A DNA stretch of 39,442 nt from Duganella callida. GTDB taxonomy: Bacteria > Pseudomonadota > Gammaproteobacteria > Burkholderiales > Burkholderiaceae_D. Every line of letters begins with the position of its first letter. The first letter of the stretch is position 1. Below, piece after piece: positions 33,908 through 39,442 of the stretch. Below the pieces are notes generated by a model. The model saw only the letters and a list, made by a program, of their open reading frames with translations. It did not search any database and had not been told where the DNA came from. The stretch covers positions 1 through 39,442 of the forward strand of contig NZ_SPVG01000200.1 in NCBI RefSeq assembly GCF_004614165.1. Direction: 5' to 3'. The translations under genes and the position numbers were made by a program.

Positions 33908-34885
33908 ATGCAGCAGGAAATTCGCTTTGCCACTTTCAATGTTTGCAATCTTTCCCAGCCTGGGGCGAAATTGTACGACAATCTGGCGCCCCTGACCGAG
34001 GAGCAATACAAAGCGAAAGTCGCCTGGACCGCGCATCAGCTGGACGAACTGGACGCCGACATCATCGGTCTGCAGGAGATATTCTCGCTGAGCGCGCTGC
34101 GCGACGCCATGTCGCAGAGCAAGCGCTACCGCGACGCCATCCTGGCCGGCTTCGAGCCGCCGCCCGACCCGGTCACCGGCGCGGCGCGGCTGACGCCGGA
34201 GCTGGCGCTGATCTCGCGCCTGCCGCTGGCGGCGCCGGCGCAGGCCTACATCATGTTCCCGCAGGGCGTGGCCCTGCCCGAGGGCAGCCGCGACGCCGAC
34301 CGCTTCGCGCGCGCGCCGCTGCACGCGCAGGTGGTGCTGGCGGACGAGCGTATCATCGACGTCATCGTGGTGCACCTGAAATCCAAGCGTCCCGACTACC
34401 GCAACGGCGACACCGGCGACGATCCCATGCTGCACGCCCAGGCCAATCTGCGCTCGCTGATACGGCGCGGCACCGAGGCGGTGGCATTGCGCGCCCTGCT
34501 CAGCGCCATGGACAAGGAACAGCGCCGCCCGCGCGTGGTGCTCGGCGATTTCAACGACACGGTCGATGCGGTCACCACCAACATCGTCATGGGCGCCGGC
34601 GCCAGCTGCCCGCCCGGCGAGGAATTCCGCGGCCAGTTCTTCGACGCGCGCCAGATCCAGTCCGGCCGCCAGTTCCGCGACGGCGGCTACACCATCGCCC
34701 ACGACGGCCATTACGCCACCATCGACCACGTGCTGGTGTCGGAGGAATTCCATCCGTCCTCGCCGCACGCCCAGGGCGAGGTGGTCAGCGTGGCCTATCT
34801 GAACGACCACCTGGCGCAGGAAAAGCCGGAAGCGTCCGACCACGGCCAGGTGCTGGTGCGGCTGCGGATGTTCGACCGGCCATAA
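33908..34885 (+). CDS. Endonuclease/exonuclease/phosphatase-family protein
   Basis: 325 residues from ATG 33908 with GGGGAG nine bases upstream (a TTG three codons earlier is in frame). Metal-dependent phosphoesterase fold: FATFNVCNL at the start, ADIIGLQEIF (metal-binding Glu), VVHLKSKRPD, VVLGDFNDT (catalytic Asp/Asn), IDHVLVS and SDHGQVLVRL (catalytic His). No signal peptide. The substrate could be nucleic acid, phosphoinositide-like or another phosphodiester; not resolvable here. Confidence 0.93.
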   Translation: MQQEIRFATFNVCNLSQPGAKLYDNLAPLTEEQYKAKVAWTAHQLDELDADIIGLQEIFSLSALRDAMSQSKRYRDAILAGFEPPPDPVTGAARLTPELALISRLPLAAPAQAYIMFPQGVALPEGSRDADRFARAPLHAQVVLADERIIDVIVVHLKSKRPDYRNGDTGDDPMLHAQANLRSLIRRGTEAVALRALLSAMDKEQRRPRVVLGDFNDTVDAVTTNIVMGAGASCPPGEEFRGQFFDARQIQSGRQFRDGGYTIAHDGHYATIDHVLVSEEFHPSSPHAQGEVVSVAYLNDHLAQEKPEASDHGQVLVRLRMFDRP

Positions 34886-35013
34886 ATCCTTATCCCCGGT
34901 TTTCTGCATTTCAGGCGTGTTTTTACACCGCTTGTCGCATTCCTCTGGCCTGAGCCCTTGCGTCTCCCTAAAGTGGCACCATGCGCAAACCCCACTCAGG
35001 CTAGAACAACGAT

Positions 35014-36246
35014 ATGAAACTGGAAACCTTGCCCCCGATGTCACAACCCACCGTGAGCCGCCCGCGCTGGCGCGCTGCGGCGGCCATGCTGGTCATCGTC
35101 GCCCTCGCCGGCGGCGGCTGGACCGTCTGGCACCACAGACAGGCCGCGGCGCCGCAAACCGCCGCCGCCCCCGCCGCCAAGGAGAAGAAAGACGTCTTCG
35201 AACTGTCGACCGGCGACATCGCCGCGGTCCACGCCCGTTCCCTGGCGCTCAGCCTGCCCCTGTCGGGCTCGCTGACGCCCTTGAGTTCCGCCACCATCAA
35301 GTCCAAGGTTTCCGGCGTGGTGGAGCAAACCATGCTGCAGGAAGGCCAGACCGTCAGCGCCGGCCAGGTGCTGGCGCGCATCGACCAGGCCGACCAGCGC
35401 GCGCGCCTGCAACAGCAGCAGGCCGCGCTCGACGAGGCGCAGGCCAAGCTGGCCCTGGCCACCAAGAACGAGACCAACAGCCAGGCCCTGCTCAAGCAAA
35501 AATACATCTCGCAAAACGCCTACGATTCGACCCAGAACACGGTCGATCTGGCGCGCGCCAACGTCAAGTCGGCGTCGGCGATGGTGGAACTGGCGCGCAT
35601 CGCCCTCAACGACGGCGTGATCCGCGCGCCGATCAGCGGCGTGATCTCCAAGCGCCACGTGCAGGCCGGCGAAAAACTGGCGCTGGACATGCCGGTGTAC
35701 AGCATCGTCAACCTGTCCAAACTGATCCTGGAAGCGCAGGTGCCGGCCGCCGAAATCCCGCGCGTGAAGGTCGGCCAGGACGTGAAATTCCGCGTCGACG
35801 GCTTCGCCGACCGCGACTTCCTCGGCAAGGTGGCGCGCATCAACCCGTCCACCGAAGCCGGCTCGCGCGCGATGCTGGTCTACATCTCGGTGCGCAACGA
35901 GGACGCCGCGCTGCGCGCCGGCATGTTCGCCAAGGGCACCGTGGTCACCGACCGCTCGGCCGTGGCACCCATCGTGCCGCTGGCCGCCGTGCGCACCGAC
36001 AAGGACCAGAAGCAGATCGTCTACAAGGTCGAACAGGGCAAGCTGCTGGCGCAGCCGGTCAAGCTGGGCCTGCGCAACGAGGATGAAGGCTACGCCGAAG
36101 TGGTGGAAGGCTTGTCGCAGTGCGCCAACGTGATCGTCTCGCGCCTGGACAGCCTGAAACCCGGCGCCAGCGTCAAGCTGCCGGCCGGCGTCAGCGACGC
36201 GCCGCCGTCGGCCCAGGCCAAGGCCGCCGAACCGGCGAAGGGCTGA
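35014..36246 (+). CDS. RND efflux periplasmic adaptor (membrane fusion protein)
   Basis: 410 residues; an N-terminal membrane anchor (about residues 22-40) without a lipobox. Lipoyl half-motifs surround an alpha-helical hairpin: KVSGVVEQTMLQEGQTVSAG, then RLQQQQAALDEAQAKLALA in the coiled coil, and VIRAPISGVISKRHV closing the barrel. The C-terminal beta-barrel and membrane-proximal domains follow, with a proline/alanine tail. It connects the RND pump to an outer-membrane channel; no TolC homologue is in the window. Two bases separate it from the pump gene. Confidence 0.97.
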   Translation: MKLETLPPMSQPTVSRPRWRAAAAMLVIVALAGGGWTVWHHRQAAAPQTAAAPAAKEKKDVFELSTGDIAAVHARSLALSLPLSGSLTPLSSATIKSKVSGVVEQTMLQEGQTVSAGQVLARIDQADQRARLQQQQAALDEAQAKLALATKNETNSQALLKQKYISQNAYDSTQNTVDLARANVKSASAMVELARIALNDGVIRAPISGVISKRHVQAGEKLALDMPVYSIVNLSKLILEAQVPAAEIPRVKVGQDVKFRVDGFADRDFLGKVARINPSTEAGSRAMLVYISVRNEDAALRAGMFAKGTVVTDRSAVAPIVPLAAVRTDKDQKQIVYKVEQGKLLAQPVKLGLRNEDEGYAEVVEGLSQCANVIVSRLDSLKPGASVKLPAGVSDAPPSAQAKAAEPAKG

Positions 36247-36248
36247 CC

Positions 36249-39200
36249 ATGTGGATCACTAAAGTCAGTATCCGCAATCCGGTATTCGCCACCATGGTGA
36301 TGGTGGCGCTGATGGTGCTGGGCCTGTTCTCGTACAAGGGCCTGGGGCTGGAAGCCATGCCCAACGTCGACATCCCCGGCGCCGCCATCGAGGTGCAGTA
36401 TCCGGGCGCCTCGCCGGAGGCGGTGGAGAACGACATCACCCGGCCGATCGAGGAAGCGGTCAACACCGTCAGCGGCATCAAGAACCTGCGCGCCAACTCG
36501 TGGGAAGGCCGCGCCGGCGTCTACGTCGAATTCGAGCTGACCACCAATATGGACCGCGCCATGCAGGACATCCGCGACAAGGTGGCGCAGGTGCGGCCGC
36601 GCTTCCCGCGCGAGGCCAAGGATCCGTTCATCGTCCGCTTCGAGGGCGAGAACGCGCGCCCGATCGCGCAGATCGGCATCACCGCCACCAACACCTCGGT
36701 GCGCGACATGTCCACCCTGGCCGACCAGATCATCGCCAAGCGCTTCCAGGGCGTGGCCGGCGTCGGCCAGGTGCGCGTCAACGGCATGACCGCGCGCCAG
36801 ATCCTGATCAACCTGCGTCCGAACGACCTGAACGCGCAGGCGGTCGGCGTGGACGAAGTACTCAACGCGATCCAGAACACCAACGCCAACCTGCCGGCCG
36901 GCTCGATCAGCTACGGCGCCACCGAGCGCCTGGTGCGGGTGGAAGGCAAGATGAAGGACCCGCGCGACTTCAACAAGATCATCGTCGCGCGCCGCGCCAA
37001 CGGCCCCGTATACCTGGACCAGGTGGCCACCGTGGTCGACGGCGCGCAGGAAGAACTGTCGATCTCGCGCATCAACGGCCAGCGCGCCGTCACGCTGGAC
37101 ATCATCAAGGTGCAGGACGCCAACGTGGTGGAAGTCGGCAAGCGCATCCAGAAAGTCGCGGCCGACCTGCAAAACACCCTGCCGCCCGACATCAAGGTGC
37201 AGGTGCTGAATGACGAATCGCTGAAGGTGCAAAGCCAGCTCGACAACGTCAAGGAGACCATCATCGAAGGCGCGGTGCTGACCATGGTGATCGTGTTCTT
37301 CTTCCTGCACTCGTGGCGCTCGACCATCATCACCGGCCTGACGCTGCCGATCGCGGTGATGGCCAGCTTCATCGCCATGAAGGCGTTCGGCTTCACGCTC
37401 AACTTCATGACCCTGATGGCGCTGTCGCTGTGTATCGGCCTGCTGATCGACGACGCCATCGTGGTGCGCGAAAACATCGTGCGCCACCTGGGCATGGGCA
37501 AGAACCACTTCAAGGCGGCCGAAGACGGCACCAACGAAATCGGCCTGGCGGTGATGGCCACCACCTTCGCCATCGTCGCCGTGTTCGTGCCGGTGGCCTT
37601 CATGCAGGGCATCATCGGCCGCTTCTTCCTGCAGTTCGGCGTGACGGTGGCGGTGGCGGTGCTGGTGTCGCTGTTCGTCAGCTTCACGCTGGACCCGATG
37701 CTGTCGTCGGTGTGGCCGGACCCGGTCAAGGACCGCTTCAAATACCTGCCGTGGCTGGGCCGCTTCATGCACTGGCTGGAAGGCGGCGTCGAATGGCTGC
37801 ACAAGGTCTACGGCCATGTGCTGGCGTTCTCGCTGCGCTGGAAAAAACTCACCCTGCTGGCGGCCTTCGCCCTGTTCGGCGGCTCCATCCTGCTGGTGCC
37901 GATGATCGGCGGCGAGATGATGCCGGAGCAGGACAACGGCGTGATCAACCTGCTGATGAAAACCCCGGTCGGCTCCAGCCTCGAATACACCGACAACAAG
38001 GTGCACCAGGTGGAAGAAGCGCTGAAAGCCTTCCCGGAAATCGCCACCGTGGTGGCGGTGGTCGGCACCTGGGACGGCCGCAACACCGCGCAGCTGGACA
38101 TGCGCCTGCTGGACCGCAACGTCCACCAGCGCCGCTCGCAGAAAGACCTGGAAGCAGCCGTGCGCGCGCGCCTGAGCAAGATCGCCGGCATCACACTGAC
38201 GGTGGGCTTCAAGCCGATCTTCATCGCCATCCTCGGCACCGACGAAGCCAAGCTGGATGACGTCGCCCACCGGCTGATGGACAAGATGCGCAAGATCAAG
38301 GGCGTGGCCGACCTCGAATACAGCCAGGAAGGCGCCAATCCGTCGACCAACATCAAGATCAACAACGAACTGGCCAGCGACCTCGGTCTGACCACCCAGC
38401 AGATCGGCGCCGCGCTGCGGCCGTTCGTGGCGGGCGACACCACCTCGCACTTCCTGGCCGCGGATGGCCAGAACTACGAAGTCAACGTGCAGCTGCCGAA
38501 ATCGGGGCGGCAGAAAGTGGCCGACCTGGCCGACCTGTCGCTGGCCTCGAGCAAGCTCGGGCCGGATGGCCGGCCGGTGATGGTGCCGCTGCGCCAGGTG
38601 GTGGAATTCATCCCCGGCTTCAGCCCACAGGTGCTGAAACGCCAGGCGCTGCAACGCCGCGTGGCCGTGTACGCGGGTGTCGAAGGCCGTCCCGGCGGCG
38701 ACGTCGACAGCGACGTCAAGAAGGCCATGAAGGAAATCGAGCTGCCGGCCGGCGTGCGTTTCGACGTCGGCGGCAACGCCCAGGACATGGAAGAAAGCAT
38801 GGGCTCGGCCATGATGGCGCTGGGCATCGCCGTGATCTTCATCTACCTGGTGCTGGCCTCGCAGTTCGGCAGCTTTTTGCAACCGGTGGCGATCATGATG
38901 TCGCTGCCGCTGTCGCTGATCGGCGTGCTGGTGGCGCTGCTGGTGACCGGCAGCACCCTGAACATCTTCTCGGTGATCGGCTTCATCATGCTGATGGGCC
39001 TGGTGACCAAGAACGCCATCCTGCTGGTCGACTTCACCAACCACGCGCAGAAGCAAGGCATGAGCCAGCACGAGGCGCTGATGAACGCCGGCCAGGTACG
39101 GCTGCGTCCGATCATGATGACCACACTGGCGATGGTATTCGGCATGCTGCCGATGGCGATCGGCATGGGCGACGGCGGCGAAACGCAGGCGCCGATGGGG

Positions 39201-39356
39201 CGTGCCGTGATCGGCGGCGTGCTGACCTCCACCCTGCTGACGCTGGTGGTGGTGCCGGTGGCCTACACCTACCTCGACAGCCTGGGCAAGCGCTGCGCCC
39301 GCTGGTTCAAGGGCAAGCACGAGCAAGACCACCTGCAGGAAGTCAAAGCCGCCTGA
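36249..39356 (+). CDS. RND-family efflux pump permease (AcrB/HAE1 type)
   Basis: 1035 residues, complete. The N-terminus MWITKVSIRNPVFATMVMVA is the first membrane helix. Proton-relay residues are Asp401-Asp402 (LLIDDAIVV) in TM4 and Lys921 (GLVTKNAILLVDF) in TM10. Two large periplasmic loops follow TM1 and TM7. The C-terminus is basic and short. The sequence around PGASPEAVENDITRPIEEAV is typical of drug or hydrophobe pumps in environmental proteobacteria; the substrate is unknown. The gene starts two bases after the adaptor; no regulator is adjacent. Confidence 0.98.
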   Translation: MWITKVSIRNPVFATMVMVALMVLGLFSYKGLGLEAMPNVDIPGAAIEVQYPGASPEAVENDITRPIEEAVNTVSGIKNLRANSWEGRAGVYVEFELTTNMDRAMQDIRDKVAQVRPRFPREAKDPFIVRFEGENARPIAQIGITATNTSVRDMSTLADQIIAKRFQGVAGVGQVRVNGMTARQILINLRPNDLNAQAVGVDEVLNAIQNTNANLPAGSISYGATERLVRVEGKMKDPRDFNKIIVARRANGPVYLDQVATVVDGAQEELSISRINGQRAVTLDIIKVQDANVVEVGKRIQKVAADLQNTLPPDIKVQVLNDESLKVQSQLDNVKETIIEGAVLTMVIVFFFLHSWRSTIITGLTLPIAVMASFIAMKAFGFTLNFMTLMALSLCIGLLIDDAIVVRENIVRHLGMGKNHFKAAEDGTNEIGLAVMATTFAIVAVFVPVAFMQGIIGRFFLQFGVTVAVAVLVSLFVSFTLDPMLSSVWPDPVKDRFKYLPWLGRFMHWLEGGVEWLHKVYGHVLAFSLRWKKLTLLAAFALFGGSILLVPMIGGEMMPEQDNGVINLLMKTPVGSSLEYTDNKVHQVEEALKAFPEIATVVAVVGTWDGRNTAQLDMRLLDRNVHQRRSQKDLEAAVRARLSKIAGITLTVGFKPIFIAILGTDEAKLDDVAHRLMDKMRKIKGVADLEYSQEGANPSTNIKINNELASDLGLTTQQIGAALRPFVAGDTTSHFLAADGQNYEVNVQLPKSGRQKVADLADLSLASSKLGPDGRPVMVPLRQVVEFIPGFSPQVLKRQALQRRVAVYAGVEGRPGGDVDSDVKKAMKEIELPAGVRFDVGGNAQDMEESMGSAMMALGIAVIFIYLVLASQFGSFLQPVAIMMSLPLSLIGVLVALLVTGSTLNIFSVIGFIMLMGLVTKNAILLVDFTNHAQKQGMSQHEALMNAGQVRLRPIMMTTLAMVFGMLPMAIGMGDGGETQAPMGRAVIGGVLTSTLLTLVVVPVAYTYLDSLGKRCARWFKGKHEQDHLQEVKAA

Positions 39357-39370
39357 ATCCGGGGGCCGAA

Positions 39371-39442
39371 TCCGGGGTCAGGTCTTCCATTGCGTCACGG
39401 GCCCAGCCGTAGCGGCCGCTACGGCTGGGCCCGTGACGCAAT
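39371..39442. repeat. Palindrome, copy B (truncated by window edge)
   Basis: Begins 14 bases after the RND stop codon. The centre is at 39415/39416 (AGCGG|CCGCT); the 27 right-arm bases present in the window pair perfectly with the left arm. CCGGGGTCAG and CCCAGCCGTAGCG are shared with copy A. The right arm should continue past the window to CTGACCCCGG. A direct repeat GAATCCGGGG (39355-39364 and 39369-39378) flanks its left end. Confidence 0.85.

Noticed and set aside
33884-35044. N-terminal extension of YbaK
   Set aside because: Antisense to the exonuclease-family gene and low complexity; YbaK of 163 residues is full length.
36090-39332. Open frame of about 1080 codons antisense to the RND pump
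   Set aside because: GC-rich codon bias keeps the opposite frame free of stops; the translation is His/Arg/Gly/Val-rich low complexity without domains, and the sense strand encodes a complete RND pump.

Overview
This is a high-GC, gene-dense chromosomal segment from a betaproteobacterium, most likely an Oxalobacteraceae member (Massilia/Duganella/Janthinobacterium-like). The basis is protein-level resemblance, the rpsU-yqeY-dnaG-rpoD cluster with a long acidic RpoD, and the mixture of TonB receptor, chemoreceptor, tryptophan-halogenase-like and c-di-GMP genes. No database search was possible. I see no phage, insertion sequence or CRISPR array. Both ends are cut: a chemoreceptor gene runs off the left edge and a palindromic repeat runs off the right edge.

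Layout. (1) 1-8149, sensing and uptake: a methyl-accepting chemotaxis protein, a TonB-dependent receptor whose promoter carries a four-unit Pho box, an Nramp-superfamily transporter with altered metal-site motifs, a small exported protein, and a membrane PAS-GGDEF-EAL protein. (2) 8316-9894: a divergent LysE/ArgO exporter and ArgP/LysG regulator pair. (3) 9897-12888: a tightly spaced minus-strand run of a flavin-dependent tryptophan-halogenase-like enzyme, a DUF5710 protein and a DOT1-like methyltransferase. (4) 13024-16266: a coiled-coil protein, a Tat-exported Gfo/Idh/MocA oxidoreductase, a periplasmic binding protein, an alpha/beta-hydrolase pseudogene and a small ORF. (5) 16424-22044: tRNA(CAU) with its terminator, and the macromolecular-synthesis cluster rpsU-yqeY-dnaG-rpoD. 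It has extended -10 promoters, strong hairpins, a long structured rpoD leader, and GTG starts without clear ribosome-binding sites for dnaG and rpoD. (6) 22171-27332: BaiN/HI0933-like flavoprotein, YbiB, DAHP synthase, a NirD-like protein missing its Rieske cluster region, an 88-bp palindrome, tsaD, and a small membrane protein behind a consensus sigma-54 promoter. (7) 27501-29394: a LysR regulator divergent from a short-chain dehydrogenase. (8) 29391-33883, all minus strand: ybaK, plsY and a FrnE-like DsbA protein, then a GAF-GGDEF cyclase, a DUF427 protein and a YdjM/DUF457 membrane protein. (9) 33908-39356: an exonuclease/endonuclease/phosphatase-family protein and a two-gene RND efflux system, followed by a second copy of the palindrome.

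The strongest non-textbook signals are regulatory or repeat-based: the Pho box, the sigma-54 promoter, and the palindromic repeat family, whose copies differ by matched changes in both arms. The most unusual gene association is halogenase-DUF5710-DOT1-like. Most other genes are ordinary housekeeping or transport genes. Convergent genes are packed so closely that seven pairs abut or overlap at their stop codons.
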